A stretch of 41,376 bases of DNA from CAXMPK01 sp964195405 (GTDB taxonomy: Bacteria > Actinomycetota > Acidimicrobiia > Spongiisociales > ZC4RG35), in the NCBI GenBank assembly GCA_964195405.1, contig CAXMPK010000161.1:1-41376 (forward strand), in the 5' to 3' direction. The translations under genes and the position numbers were made by a program. Under the pieces are notes generated by a model that was not told where the DNA came from, searched no databases, and was given only the letters and a program-made list of their open reading frames with translations. Below, one piece after another: positions 33,281 to 41,376 of the stretch; the stretch's first letter is position 1, and each line of letters starts with the position of its first letter.

Positions 33281-34008
33281 GACACGGCCAAATCTACAGC
33301 CCGCCGCAGTGCCTCCGGTGCCTCGACCGGCACGTGATGCCCCACTCCGTCCAGAACCTCGAGGTCGACGTCCTCAATGAGATCCGCAGCCTCTCTGGCA
33401 ATCGCCACCGGTACCTGACTGTCGTCGCTGCCCCATAGCAGCACAACTGACGACCGGATCTGTCTCAGCTGGGTTTCGTAGCTTTCATTCACAATTTTCA
33501 CCAGGATTTCACGCATCACCCCGGTGACGGCTTTGTAATCGACCGACCCTCTTTTGCGACGTTCTATTTCCATTCGCTCACCGGAGACGACACCAGCTTT
33601 GTTCAAACCACGCAGAATTCGATAAGACAACGCCGGCTTCTTCATATTCGTTCGTCTCAAGAGAGGCACCCCGGTCAGTACCAGCGGCCCCACCTTCTCC
33701 GGGAATTTGGCCGCCAAACACACCGCGACCCGCCCACCGAACGAATGACCAACCAGGACCGGCGACTCATCGAAATCGTCGAGCATCTGAGCAACAATGT
33801 CCGCATAGCCGTCAGCCCCCATGACGGAATCGGGGATTGGCGATGCACCGAAACCTGGGAGGTCTGGTGCGAGAGCAGGAAAATCATGCAGCGACCGCCT
33901 GAAATCTGCGCCGCGGCGACCCCATCCATGAAGCGCGATCACACGTGGTTGTCCTTGTCCATAAACCTCGGCGAACAATGCGCCGTCAGCGAAAGACCGC
34001 AAAGCCAA
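33277..34008 (-). CDS. alpha/beta hydrolase
   Basis: An alpha/beta-hydrolase-fold protein of about 243 residues. VIALHGWGRRGADF forms the oxyanion region, GHSFGGR the nucleophile elbow with the catalytic Ser, LLWGSDDSQVP carries the acid and GVGHHVPVE the catalytic His. The substrate is unknown. The start is uncertain: TTG 34008 has GAGG 7 nt upstream and gives MALRSFADG; a GTG at 34086 would overlap the divergent kinase gene. It heads the minus-strand cluster with the Mur ligase and ddl and overlaps the former by 4 nt. Confidence 0.8.
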   Translation of the reverse strand: MALRSFADGALFAEVYGQGQPRVIALHGWGRRGADFRRSLHDFPALAPDLPGFGASPIPDSVMGADGYADIVAQMLDDFDESPVLVGHSFGGRVAVCLAAKFPEKVGPLVLTGVPLLRRTNMKKPALSYRILRGLNKAGVVSGERMEIERRKRGSVDYKAVTGVMREILVKIVNESYETQLRQIRSSVVLLWGSDDSQVPVAIAREAADLIEDVDLEVLDGVGHHVPVEAPEALRRAVDLAVS

Positions 34009-34069
34009 AAGCAAAACCTCGATCCGACCGGAAGAACAGCCGAGAATACAGGCAGCAGGTTTGGAACCA

Positions 34070-35989
34070 ATGATCACCGAAACCACTGAACCAACGGTTC
34101 ACGAGGCGATGGCCCGTTTTCGCTCATCGCTGCTTCGTCGCGCCTCGGCAGTCGCCTGGATCGTTCTCATCATCATCGGTGCCCAGGCAGTCCGTAGCGA
34201 CATCTTCAGAGATTCGGGCTTCGTTATTCCCCTGGCCCTACTGGCTGTCTTGCTGGTGGTCTCCGCGGCAATGCGTTGGGATCGAATCATGGCCACCAAA
34301 GCAGCACCATGGATCTCAACAGCGTGGCTGCTCGGTCTCCTCGTCGGAATCACCGCCCTTGCCATGATTCCCGACCTCACGGCTACGGCGTCTCCGATCC
34401 TCTTCGGGATCGCCGCAGTTTCGGGCTTGCTGCTCACGTGGTGGGCCCACGCCTTCATCACAGTCGCGATCGCAGCCGCTATCTCGTTTGTTGCCTTCAC
34501 GTTGGGACAGGCCGAGGCCATCCCAGACGTCCTGGCGCCGGTGTTAACCGTGATGGTTGTTGCCGCGGCAACAGCGTTAGTCGGGTTTGAGTTCGAGAAG
34601 GAAGCCCAAGTCTCCGCCGGCAAGGAGAACAAGCTCGAGTTGCAACGTCTCGACTTCGAACGTCTCTACGCGGTGAGCGCAACACTTGCCCGTGCAGAAT
34701 CCCTGGCCGAGATCGTGCCTCATCTGATTGGGACAATCTGCAAATACCTAGACGCCCAGGTCGGGGTGGTCCTACTCAACGATGTCGACATGCACCGGTT
34801 GGAGGTGATGAGCCCGATCTGGGTCAACGGGTATCCTCTGGACACCGACCCCATAACCGTTGAGATCAACGCCCCAAGCGTGGTTTCTCAGACCTACCGG
34901 GCAGCCAAACCGATATATGTCCGGCAGGTGGAGGATGACTCGGAGGCACATATCTTGCTCAGGGAACTCGGTTTGAAGCAGGCGCTGGTTGCTCCACTCA
35001 AGGTTGAGTCGATGCGGGTGGGCGTCATCGTCGTCGGAGACCCATATGACGGGAACTTCTCCGAAGACCAACTCGAACAGCTGGGATCACTCGCTGCGCC
35101 CGCCGGTCTGGTCCTTTCCCAGATCGGCCGATACGAAGCACAGGCTGACATGACCCGTCGCCTCGAAGAGATAGCCAAGATGAAGTCTGACTTCGTCTCA
35201 ACGGTCAGTCACGAGTTGCGGAGCCCGCTGACCTCGATCATCGGGTCGCTCGACACCGTCAATCGCCCCGAACTGCGACCACCTGAGCCGACGAGCCAGG
35301 ACCTACTGCTGAGCGCTCGTCGTCAGGCCGGGCGCCTGCAACGTCTCATTGAAGACCTACTGGTCGTCTCCCGGATCGATCGGGGTGCCATCCCCGTCCA
35401 CCTCGAGTCGATCGCCCTGAAGGACATGTTCGACGAGGTGAACAGAGTGGTCTCGATCGAACCGACGATCACCGTAGAGCCTGCTGACACCATGGTGGAA
35501 GCCGACCGCGACCATCTGTCCCGCATCCTCATCAATGTTGTCGAAAATGCCGCCAAGTATGCTCCCAACTCTCCAGTGGAATTGTTCGCCTGGCAACGGG
35601 GTCGAAACGTGGTCATGGCAGTTGTCGATCACGGTCCCGGCATCCCTGCCGACGATCGGGAGCGCATCTTCGATCGCTTCACCCAACTGGATCAGTCAGA
35701 CACACGCTCGAGGGGCGGTACCGGTCTAGGGCTTTCGATCGTGAAGAGTCTCACCGAGGTGATGCGCGGGTCGGTCCGCATCGAAGACACCGAGGGAGGC
35801 GGCGCCACCTTTGTCATCGAGCTGCCTCTGGCGACCTCGCTGGTGCCGACAACTTCACTCGACTCACCGCTAGGCGGATCGCTCGACGAAGCGCTAGACG
35901 AAGCGCTAGACGTCTACTCCGGCGGCGACCGCATGGAACCCGCCGTCGACGTGGACGATCTCCCCGGACGTCATAGTCGCCCAATCTGA
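34070..35989 (+). CDS. membrane-bound GAF sensor histidine kinase
   Basis: 639 residues from ATG 34070 (TTG 34061 would add three). Five to six membrane helices span about residues 20-170, then a short coiled coil, a GAF domain (about 205-350), a HisKA dimerisation domain with the phospho-acceptor His in VSHELRSPLTS (about 380), and the HATPase with NVVENAAKYAP (N box), DHGPGIP (G1), FDRFTQL (F box) and GGTGLGLSIV (G2). No response regulator is adjacent, so it is an orphan kinase. The last 50 or so residues after the ATPase are low-complexity (SLDEALDEALDV) and overlap fabI on the other strand by 84 nt. Confidence 0.93.
   Translation: MITETTEPTVHEAMARFRSSLLRRASAVAWIVLIIIGAQAVRSDIFRDSGFVIPLALLAVLLVVSAAMRWDRIMATKAAPWISTAWLLGLLVGITALAMIPDLTATASPILFGIAAVSGLLLTWWAHAFITVAIAAAISFVAFTLGQAEAIPDVLAPVLTVMVVAAATALVGFEFEKEAQVSAGKENKLELQRLDFERLYAVSATLARAESLAEIVPHLIGTICKYLDAQVGVVLLNDVDMHRLEVMSPIWVNGYPLDTDPITVEINAPSVVSQTYRAAKPIYVRQVEDDSEAHILLRELGLKQALVAPLKVESMRVGVIVVGDPYDGNFSEDQLEQLGSLAAPAGLVLSQIGRYEAQADMTRRLEEIAKMKSDFVSTVSHELRSPLTSIIGSLDTVNRPELRPPEPTSQDLLLSARRQAGRLQRLIEDLLVVSRIDRGAIPVHLESIALKDMFDEVNRVVSIEPTITVEPADTMVEADRDHLSRILINVVENAAKYAPNSPVELFAWQRGRNVVMAVVDHGPGIPADDRERIFDRFTQLDQSDTRSRGGTGLGLSIVKSLTEVMRGSVRIEDTEGGGATFVIELPLATSLVPTTSLDSPLGGSLDEALDEALDVYSGGDRMEPAVDVDDLPGRHSRPI
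35885..35908. repeat. two tandem 12-bp units in the kinase/fabI overlap
   Basis: GACGAAGCGCTA occurs twice in a row. On the plus strand it encodes DEALDEAL of the kinase tail; on the minus strand its last three bases are the fabI stop codon (TAG, complement of 35906-35908). Confidence 0.85.
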
Positions 35990-36688
35990 CAAGAGCACGC
36001 AAACCATTCGGGCCACAGGGTCCGGATTCTTGGCATCCCATTTCAACGGTGACCGTTCGGCCCAGACCTCGTCGAACTTGTCGAAGCCCGGGATTGACTT
36101 TGCCGCCACCGTCTCCAGGGGGCCGGCTGAGACCGCATTGACCCGCACCCTGTGTGGACCGAGATCCCGCGCCAGATAGCGGGTGACACTCTCTAACGCC
36201 GATTTGGCGACACCCATCCAGTCATAGGATGGCCAGGCCCGGCTGTTGTCAAAGTCCATTGCGACCAGCGAACCGCCTCCGGCTTCCTTCATGAGTGGAA
36301 GGAGGGCGACAGCAAGGGTCTTGTAGGAAAAGGCGGATGTTAAGAAGGCGGTCTGAGCCGACTCGGCCGGCGTCTCGAGAAACTTTCCGCCCAATGCATC
36401 GGCTGGCGCAAAGGCGATGGCATGCAATGCCCCATCGATTTCTCCCCACCGACTCTGGAGGTCGCTGGTCAATGCCTTGACGTGGTCCGGGTCGTTTATG
36501 TCTAGTTCGACCACGTCGCAGCTTTCTGGGAGACGCTGCACCGAGCGTTCGGTCAAACGCAGGCCTCGCCCAAACCCGGTGACCACGATCTCAGCACCCT
36601 CTTCCTGGGCGACGCGTGCGGTATGCCAGGCAATCGAGTCATCGGTGAGGACACCGGTGACAAGCAGTTTCTTTCCCTTGAGCAACAT
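35906..36688 (-). CDS. fabI: enoyl-ACP reductase, InhA-like
   Basis: NAD(P)H-dependent last step of each fatty-acid elongation cycle. At 260 residues it is an atypical short-chain reductase. LLVTGVLTDDSIAWHTAR is the nucleotide-binding start, and VAMDFDNSRAWPSYDWMGVAK holds the YxxMxxxK catalytic pair, very like InhA of Mycobacterium (AYNWMTVAK). AVSAGPLETVAAKSI follows and GEIVHVDGG closes the fold. ATG 36686-36688 shares one base with the stop of the upstream membrane gene. The 3' end overlaps the convergent kinase gene by 84 nt. Confidence 0.94.
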   Translation of the reverse strand: MLLKGKKLLVTGVLTDDSIAWHTARVAQEEGAEIVVTGFGRGLRLTERSVQRLPESCDVVELDINDPDHVKALTSDLQSRWGEIDGALHAIAFAPADALGGKFLETPAESAQTAFLTSAFSYKTLAVALLPLMKEAGGGSLVAMDFDNSRAWPSYDWMGVAKSALESVTRYLARDLGPHRVRVNAVSAGPLETVAAKSIPGFDKFDEVWAERSPLKWDAKNPDPVARMVCVLLSDWATMTSGEIVHVDGGFHAVAAGVDV

Positions 36689-37050
36689 CAGAAATTGCCT
36701 CCGAATGTCATGATTCCTCTTATTCCTAGACCCATCGTGAACAGAAGGAGCAAGCCGTAGTACAACGACGGCCGCTTCCTGAATTGCACGCGATAGATAT
36801 AGACAAACGAAAATGTTACCGCGATCACTACTCCGTAGAAGACATGCTGGTTGCCGGGGTCGATGTTCTCTATCGACATTGCCATCACCCCGAGAATGAC
36901 CTGGGCGAGCAGGGCCACGATGGCAGCACCCACAGCCCAGTAGAACTGCTTGGGCACCGTCTTCCGACGTGCCATCGCCACACCCCAAAGCCCGACCAGC
37001 CCACTGACCGCCACCGCGATCCAACCCCACACCGAGTGAAAGTTGCTCAC
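36688..37050 (-). CDS. small four-helix membrane protein upstream of fabI
   Basis: About 120 residues with four hydrophobic segments (near 7-27, 36-59, 70-89 and 95-116), and short polar ends. I do not recognise a family. GTG 37050 (MSNFHSVWGWIAV) is chosen because it puts the first helix near the N-terminus; upstream in-frame starts up to 37101 are possible. It shares the base 36688 with fabI (TGATG), so the two are co-translated, which hints at a membrane role connected with lipid metabolism, but nothing more. Confidence 0.7.
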   Translation of the reverse strand: MSNFHSVWGWIAVAVSGLVGLWGVAMARRKTVPKQFYWAVGAAIVALLAQVILGVMAMSIENIDPGNQHVFYGVVIAVTFSFVYIYRVQFRKRPSLYYGLLLLFTMGLGIRGIMTFGGNF

Positions 37051-37230
37051 GACGCATGAGCTTTCCGACCCAACCTCAACCGCATCCCCGGAAGCGTACA
37101 AACTTTGCCAGCAGGCAGAAAAAGATGTTGAGGCCGTTCGAGCCTAGGGAACCGACTAGCGCCGGCAGTCCCGCGAGAACATTCCGGGCTCAATTGCTCT
37201 TTAAGCGCGGATAAAGTCTTGTGATAACAC

Positions 37231-37259
37231 TTGACAGCTGATTGTGGTGTCGATACAAT
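37231..37259 (+). promoter_or_regulatory. consensus sigma-70-type promoter of the HNH gene
   Basis: TTGACA (37231-37236), a 17-nt spacer and TACAAT (37254-37259) match the -35/-10 consensus almost perfectly. The expected transcription start is about 7 nt downstream, at or next to ATG 37267, so the mRNA should be leaderless. The TTG at 37231 is thus the -35 box, not a start codon. The 180 bp upstream, back to 37050, show no other feature I recognise. Confidence 0.85.
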
Positions 37260-37274
37260 CGAACATATGTTCGC
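37259..37274 (+). promoter_or_regulatory. LexA (SOS) box over the HNH gene start
   Basis: TCGAACATATGTTCGC contains the perfect 14-bp palindrome CGAACATATGTTCG (37260-37273). It matches the Gram-positive and mycobacterial LexA site CGAAC-N4-GTTCG. It directly follows the -10 box and covers the start codon, where bound LexA would block transcription. Mycobacterial 13E12-family genes, of the same protein type, are known LexA targets. Confidence 0.85.
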
Positions 37275-38655
37275 TTCACATACTGATGTGATCGGACTCT
37301 CGGACCCGGCTCTACATGGGAATGGTCCGATCGGGGAGAGCCACGATGACGACTACGTGTACATGTTGACCTGCGCCGAAGCGGCCGCAGAGTCGCTCGA
37401 TACCGACCGACAGATCTTGCCTCCTGGCCTTGAGGATGCTGAGCCTTCCCTATTCACCGCAATGGTGGTTTCGGCGGTGGACCGAACGATGCTGAATGGT
37501 CATGATGCGGTCCGGTTGATGCAGACCGAAGCCCGGCTTTCTTCCCACTACGAAGCCGCCAAGCTGGCGACGATGGTCGAAGTTGCCCGCTCGCCCACTG
37601 GAGATATCGATTCTGGGGTGAAGCGTGATGTTGAGGCTATCGAATATGCCGCTGATGAGATCGCCGCCGCTCTGACGTTGACTCGTCGGGCTGCTCACAC
37701 ACAGTTGGATCTGGCGTTGAGTCTCAAAGACCGTCTCGCCGACGTTTGGTCGAAATTCTCCTCGGGGCTGGTCGATGTGGCCAAGATCCGAGTGCTCGAT
37801 GACCAGCTTGGGCACCTCCCCGCCGAGACTGTTGCAACTGTCACAGCACAGATCTTGGAGGGCGCACCAGAAATGACGACCGGCCAGCTGCGAGCACGGC
37901 TGGCCCGTCTCGTGATGAAAGCCGACCCCCAAGGTGAAGCCGTCCAATATCAAGCCGGTATCGAAGATCGCAAGATTGTCATCTACGCCAACCCTGACCA
38001 CACCGCCAACATTCATGCATCCAATCTTGAGCCGGGAAGGGTCACCGCCGCCATGACTCGTATCAATCAGCAGGCTCAGGGCCTCAGGAATAGCGACGAG
38101 ACCCGCACACTCGACCAGTTACGTGCCGACGTGTTCCTCGACTTACTAGAAGGCAACCACCCCAGCAGGGCTAAGACCGCCGGTGGTGGTGTACATCTCC
38201 ATGTCGATCTGACGACCCTCAGCGAACTCTCCGACGCTCCCGGTGAGCTGGCCGGATACGGCCCGGTCATCGCCGACATCGCCCGCAAGACCGCCGCCGC
38301 CCAAGCAAAAACCACCTGGGACTACACGGTTACCGACAATGGGGCCGTTGTCACCAATGGAACCACCAGATACCGGCCCAGCGCGGCCACCAAACGAAGC
38401 GTTTCGGCCAACTACCCGACCTGCGTCCATCCCGGATGCCGAATGCCGGTCCACAACTGTGACATCGACCATCGTCACCCCTGGGTCGAGGGCGGCCCCA
38501 CCCACCACAACAATCTCGAACCACTCTGCCGTCACCACCACATGCTCAAACACCATTCCGCGTGGAGACTGCAACGACAACCAAACGGCGATCACAAATG
38601 GACCAGCCCTCTCGGACACAGCTACACCACACAACAGCGGGCCCCACCACATTGA
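37267..38655 (+). CDS. DUF222 / HNH endonuclease of the 13E12 family
   Basis: 462 residues from ATG 37267. DUF222 spans about residues 40-330, mostly helical (ALTLTRRAAHTQLDLA, then LDQLRADVFLDLL). The C-terminal HNH nuclease (about 386-430) reads CVHPGCRMPVHNC, then DIDHRHPW and NNLEPLCRHHHMLKH, with all metal and catalytic His/Asn present. Such genes form large families in actinobacteria (REP13E12 in M. tuberculosis), are often mobile or multicopy, and their biological role is unsettled. A consensus promoter and a LexA box cover the start, so expression after DNA damage is expected. No second copy lies in the window. Confidence 0.92.
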   Translation: MFASHTDVIGLSDPALHGNGPIGESHDDDYVYMLTCAEAAAESLDTDRQILPPGLEDAEPSLFTAMVVSAVDRTMLNGHDAVRLMQTEARLSSHYEAAKLATMVEVARSPTGDIDSGVKRDVEAIEYAADEIAAALTLTRRAAHTQLDLALSLKDRLADVWSKFSSGLVDVAKIRVLDDQLGHLPAETVATVTAQILEGAPEMTTGQLRARLARLVMKADPQGEAVQYQAGIEDRKIVIYANPDHTANIHASNLEPGRVTAAMTRINQQAQGLRNSDETRTLDQLRADVFLDLLEGNHPSRAKTAGGGVHLHVDLTTLSELSDAPGELAGYGPVIADIARKTAAAQAKTTWDYTVTDNGAVVTNGTTRYRPSAATKRSVSANYPTCVHPGCRMPVHNCDIDHRHPWVEGGPTHHNNLEPLCRHHHMLKHHSAWRLQRQPNGDHKWTSPLGHSYTTQQRAPPH

Positions 38656-38676
38656 ATCGCTAACTTCCCCAAAGTC

Positions 38677-39924
38677 GTGAAGTACCACCATCGAACATCA
38701 GCCACTCGCCGGGACCGGTTGACCCTGCGCCGACTCGAGCTTGTTGTGCCCGAGTTGATGGACGAACACGGCATCGACTGTTGGATCGTGACATCGCGTG
38801 AGTACGCCGACGACGCGGTAGCGATGACGATGCTGCCAGCCGAGTGGTTCTCATCACGACGTCGCTCCATCCTGGTGTTCCTCAAGAGTGACGATCAGGT
38901 TGATCGTCTTTCGGTGGCGCGATACGACATGAATGACTTCTTCCAACCGGCTTGGGATCCTTTGAGACAGCCTGACCAGTGGATGGCTCTCGCTGGTCTC
39001 ATCCGGGAGCGCTCGCCAGAAAGGATTGCAGTCAATATCTCAGAGGACTTCGCCCATGGCGACGGTCTCACCCATGGCGAACACCAACAGTTGGTAGATG
39101 CTCTAGGACCAGCACTAGCCGGACGGATGATCTCAGGAGATCAACTCACGGTGGATTGGCTACAGACCCGTCTCCCCGAAGAGAAGGACATCATGACCAC
39201 TGCATGTGTGGAGGCACATGAACTACTCCGACGAGCCCTCTCGACCGAGGCGATCACAGCCGGCCGGACCACAACGGCTGACGTCTCATGGTGGCTGCGT
39301 GATCGTGTCCAAGAATTGGGCACCCAAGTTTGGTTTCAACCGACGGTCTCAGTGCAACGTCGTGGTAACGACCTCCGCGAATCGTTCGCTGCTCCACCCG
39401 GACCCACGACCATCGAGGCCGGTGATCTGGTCCATATCGACTTCGGCATCGTCTGGGACGGTCTCTGCACCGACCAACAACAACACGGATACGTCCTCGA
39501 GTCGGGACAAAGCGAGATTCCGACATGGGCCAACGACGCACTCCAAACCGGAAACCGAATGCAGGACATCCTCACCGGTGAATTCGTCGCAGGAAGGTCG
39601 GGAAACGAGGTTCTCGTGGCTGCGCTGGCTGTCTCCAAGGACGCGGGCATCGATGGCGTGGTCTACACCCACCCGATCGGTTTTCACGGGCACGGCGCCG
39701 GGCCGACCATCGGTCTGTGGGACAACCAGAACCACATTGCCGGCTCCGGCGATTGGCCACTGAAGGCCGATACGGCATGGTCAATCGAGTTGATGGTGAA
39801 GGTGGTGGTCCCGGATTGGGACACTCAGACGGTCTCGATAATGTTGGAGGAGGACGCTTGGTTCGACGGCGAAAAGGTCGACTACCTGGATGGACGTCTT
39901 ACCGAAGTCTGGCCTATAGGTTGA
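38677..39924 (+). CDS. M24-family metallopeptidase (Xaa-Pro peptidase-like)
   Basis: 415 residues from GTG 38677, 21 nt after the HNH gene. The N-terminal creatinase-like domain (about 1-165) precedes the pita-bread catalytic domain. Metal ligands are visible in family order: Asp in VHIDFGIVWDG, Asp in LCTDQQQ, His in FHGHGAGPT, Glu in SIELMVKV and Glu in MLEEDAWFDG. Members include Xaa-Pro aminopeptidases, prolidases and non-peptidase relatives; the substrate cannot be told. No signal peptide is seen, so a cytoplasmic role is likely. Confidence 0.85.
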   Translation: MKYHHRTSATRRDRLTLRRLELVVPELMDEHGIDCWIVTSREYADDAVAMTMLPAEWFSSRRRSILVFLKSDDQVDRLSVARYDMNDFFQPAWDPLRQPDQWMALAGLIRERSPERIAVNISEDFAHGDGLTHGEHQQLVDALGPALAGRMISGDQLTVDWLQTRLPEEKDIMTTACVEAHELLRRALSTEAITAGRTTTADVSWWLRDRVQELGTQVWFQPTVSVQRRGNDLRESFAAPPGPTTIEAGDLVHIDFGIVWDGLCTDQQQHGYVLESGQSEIPTWANDALQTGNRMQDILTGEFVAGRSGNEVLVAALAVSKDAGIDGVVYTHPIGFHGHGAGPTIGLWDNQNHIAGSGDWPLKADTAWSIELMVKVVVPDWDTQTVSIMLEEDAWFDGEKVDYLDGRLTEVWPIG

Positions 39925-39948
39925 AAGTGCGCTCATCGTTGCGTACTT
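39925..39948. terminator. hairpin between convergent genes, possible terminator
   Basis: AAGTGCGC and GCGTACTT form an 8-bp stem (one G-T wobble) with an 8-nt loop, directly after the M24 peptidase stop and 40 nt beyond the end of the convergent ligase gene. No T-run follows on either strand, so the call is weak. Confidence 0.3.
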
Positions 39949-39987
39949 GGCCTATCAGCCCACTGACTTCGGATGCGCTCACTGCGA

Positions 39988-41376
39988 TCAATCCAACAAC
40001 AAATCGCTGTACTGGTCGCGAACCACCTTCTTGTCGAATTTGCCCGTTCCCGTTTTCGGTATGGCATCGATGAACACCACCTTGTCTGGCAGCCACCATT
40101 TGGCGATCTTGTCGGACAGGAAGTCAATCAAATCGGCCTCCGTGACCTCACTGCCTTCGACAGCAACCACAAACGCGGCCGGACGCTCCTGCCACTTGAC
40201 GTGCTTCAGACCGACAACGGTCGCCTCGGCAACCTCAGGATGGGCCATCAATGTGTTTTCGATATCGAGTGATGAGATCCACTCGCCTCCAGACTTGATC
40301 ACGTCTTTGGCACGATCGGTGATACGGACATAACCGTCTGGTGTGATCTTGCAGACGTCCCCAGTTCGCAACCAGCCATCCTCAAAAGATTGCGCGGTCC
40401 GATCGTCTTTGTAGTACTCGGCGGCGATCCACGGCCCCCGAATCAGCAGCTCGCCAAACGCCTCACCGTCATGCGGGAGCTCTTCCCCCGCCTCATCCAC
40501 GATCTTGACCTGAAGCCCGGGAACGGGCGTGCCAGCGGTTTCGAGAATGTCGAGCTGACGCTCGATATCCCAATCCTCCATGTGCGGCTTCAACTGTGCG
40601 ACAGACGCAATCGGGTTGGTCTCGGTCATACCCCAGCCCTGCACGACGCGAACGTCGCGCTCCTCCATGTACCACCTGATCATTGCCCTCGGCACGGCAG
40701 ATCCACCACACAAAAAGGCCCTGATCGAAGACGTGTCGATCTCGGGATTGGCAATGAGGTGTTGCTGAATACCAAGCCACACCGTTGGAACACCTGCGCT
40801 GAAGGTGACAGCTTCGCTTTCGATCAGACCGAGAACACCCTGTGGCGAAAGATCAGGACCCGGGTAGGTCAGTTTGGCCCCTTTGGTCACCGCCTGGAAC
40901 GGGAAACCCCACGCTGCGGCATGAAACATCGGAACTACTGGTAACACATTGTCAGAGGCCCCGATTGGAAAGTTGGCGAGACCCGAGATCGTGTGAATGT
41001 AGGTGGAGCGTTGGGTGTAGGCGACACCCTTGGGATTGCCTGTGGTCCCGGATGAGTAGCAAAACATCATCGGAGACCGCTCATCCAGCAGAGGCCAGTC
41101 GCCATGCTCAGATTGGTCGGCGATTAGATCTTCATACCCGATCGAGCCCGGCAGATCATCGCTAGCACTCTCCCCCATGACCACGTAATGCTCGACTGTC
41201 TCCAGCTGATCGGTCAATGGCGCCAGCACCGGGATCAGATCCGGGTCGACGAACACGACTCTGTCTTCGGCGTGGTTGATGATGTAAGCCATCTGGTCGG
41301 CAAAGAGCCGAATGTTGATGGTGTGACAAACCCGGCCCGAGTTGGCAGTCGCCCAGTAGAGCTCGTGATGTCTCTG
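39988..41376 (-). CDS. long/medium-chain acyl-CoA ligase (5' partial)
   Basis: AMP-forming ligase of the ANL family that activates fatty or related carboxylic acids with ATP and CoA. The frame stays open to the window edge (28 codons reading HHELYWATANSGRVCHTINI, then RLFADQMAYIINHAED), so the start lies outside and the ATG at 41292 is internal. Motifs are YSSGTTGNPKGV (P-loop), QGWGMTETNP, GWLRTGDVCKI, ITDRAKDVIKSGGEWIS and the C-terminal catalytic-lysine region PKTGTGKFDKK. At least 462 residues are present of the usual 540 or so. The exact chain-length preference is unknown. Confidence 0.92.
   Translation of the reverse strand, partial: QRHHELYWATANSGRVCHTINIRLFADQMAYIINHAEDRVVFVDPDLIPVLAPLTDQLETVEHYVVMGESASDDLPGSIGYEDLIADQSEHGDWPLLDERSPMMFCYSSGTTGNPKGVAYTQRSTYIHTISGLANFPIGASDNVLPVVPMFHAAAWGFPFQAVTKGAKLTYPGPDLSPQGVLGLIESEAVTFSAGVPTVWLGIQQHLIANPEIDTSSIRAFLCGGSAVPRAMIRWYMEERDVRVVQGWGMTETNPIASVAQLKPHMEDWDIERQLDILETAGTPVPGLQVKIVDEAGEELPHDGEAFGELLIRGPWIAAEYYKDDRTAQSFEDGWLRTGDVCKITPDGYVRITDRAKDVIKSGGEWISSLDIENTLMAHPEVAEATVVGLKHVKWQERPAAFVVAVEGSEVTEADLIDFLSDKIAKWWLPDKVVFIDAIPKTGTGKFDKKVVRDQYSDLLLD

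Noticed and set aside
37120..37150. GTTCGAGCC resembling a tRNA T-arm upstream of the HNH gene
   Set aside because: The flanking bases do not form the T-stem, and no acceptor, D or anticodon stems are found around it.
37231..37266. TTG start giving a 474-residue HNH protein
   Set aside because: The TTG is the first three bases of a consensus -35 box and the added codons contain the -10 box. ATG 37267 is far more plausible.
1..41376. A defence island, prophage, CRISPR array or secondary-metabolite cluster
   Set aside because: Nearly every gene is core metabolism or a housekeeping function. Only the HNH/DUF222 gene is of an accessory type, and no repeats or att-like sites bound it.

Overview
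The window reads as a chromosomal segment of an actinobacterium. It is gene-dense, moderately GC-rich by eye, has many GTG and TTG starts, and genes often overlap by 1, 4 or 8 nt. The strongest lineage evidence is gene order: ddl, Lrp/AsnC ligand-binding domain, rpmB, recG, rsmD, coaD, a SepIVA/DivIVA-like coiled coil, DUF177, rpmF, plsX, rnc, mutM, acyP, smc, ftsY is an arrangement known from Mycobacterium and Streptomyces. The FabI is also closest in its motifs to mycobacterial InhA. A deep-branching class such as Acidimicrobiia is my best guess, but sequence alone does not prove it. No rRNA, tRNA, CRISPR array or insertion sequence was seen, and no stretch above about 220 bp lacks a gene.

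Layout. Positions 2-1764 (+) carry XdhC/CoxI-type molybdoenzyme maturation genes: an XdhC Rossmann domain fused to a YHS domain (cut by the window start), then an XdhC split into two overlapping genes. Next come phosphoenolpyruvate carboxylase (1780-4485) and a rhodanese-like protein (4525-4869). Positions 4924-10400 (+) form one tightly packed operon: uracil phosphoribosyltransferase, an alkyltransferase-like repair protein, N-acetylornithine carbamoyltransferase, a fused N-acetylglutamate kinase/synthase, ArgC and a pyrimidine-nucleoside phosphorylase. The arginine genes are of the Xanthomonas acetylated-citrulline type, which is unusual in an actinobacterium. etfB-etfA (10466-12171) follow, and converge on the large glutamate synthase gltB (16491-12136, -).

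Positions 16702-29739 (-) hold the core-gene block: recG, rsmD, coaD, the SepIVA-like protein, DUF177, rpmF, plsX, rnc, then after an inserted plus-strand membrane protein mutM, acyP, smc, ftsY and cdd. mutM appears to start at a CTG codon. Divergent from recG are rpmB, a cold-shock-like small protein, a short apparent remnant of an HD-domain protein, and a stand-alone Lrp/AsnC domain. On the minus strand follow an alpha/beta hydrolase, a membrane-anchored MurF-like ligase and Ddl, a small cell-wall precursor operon. A GAF-containing histidine kinase (34070-35989, +) overlaps tail to tail with an InhA-like fabI.

The last part (37231-41376) carries a DUF222/HNH endonuclease gene of the 13E12 type. 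It has a consensus promoter, and a perfect LexA-type palindrome spans its start codon, so it is probably SOS-controlled and leaderless. An M24 peptidase follows, then a convergent acyl-CoA ligase cut by the window end.

The most interesting points are the SOS-box/leaderless HNH gene, the CTG start of mutM, the acetylated arginine pathway with a substituted active-site position, the membrane-anchored Mur ligase and the XdhC gene trio.
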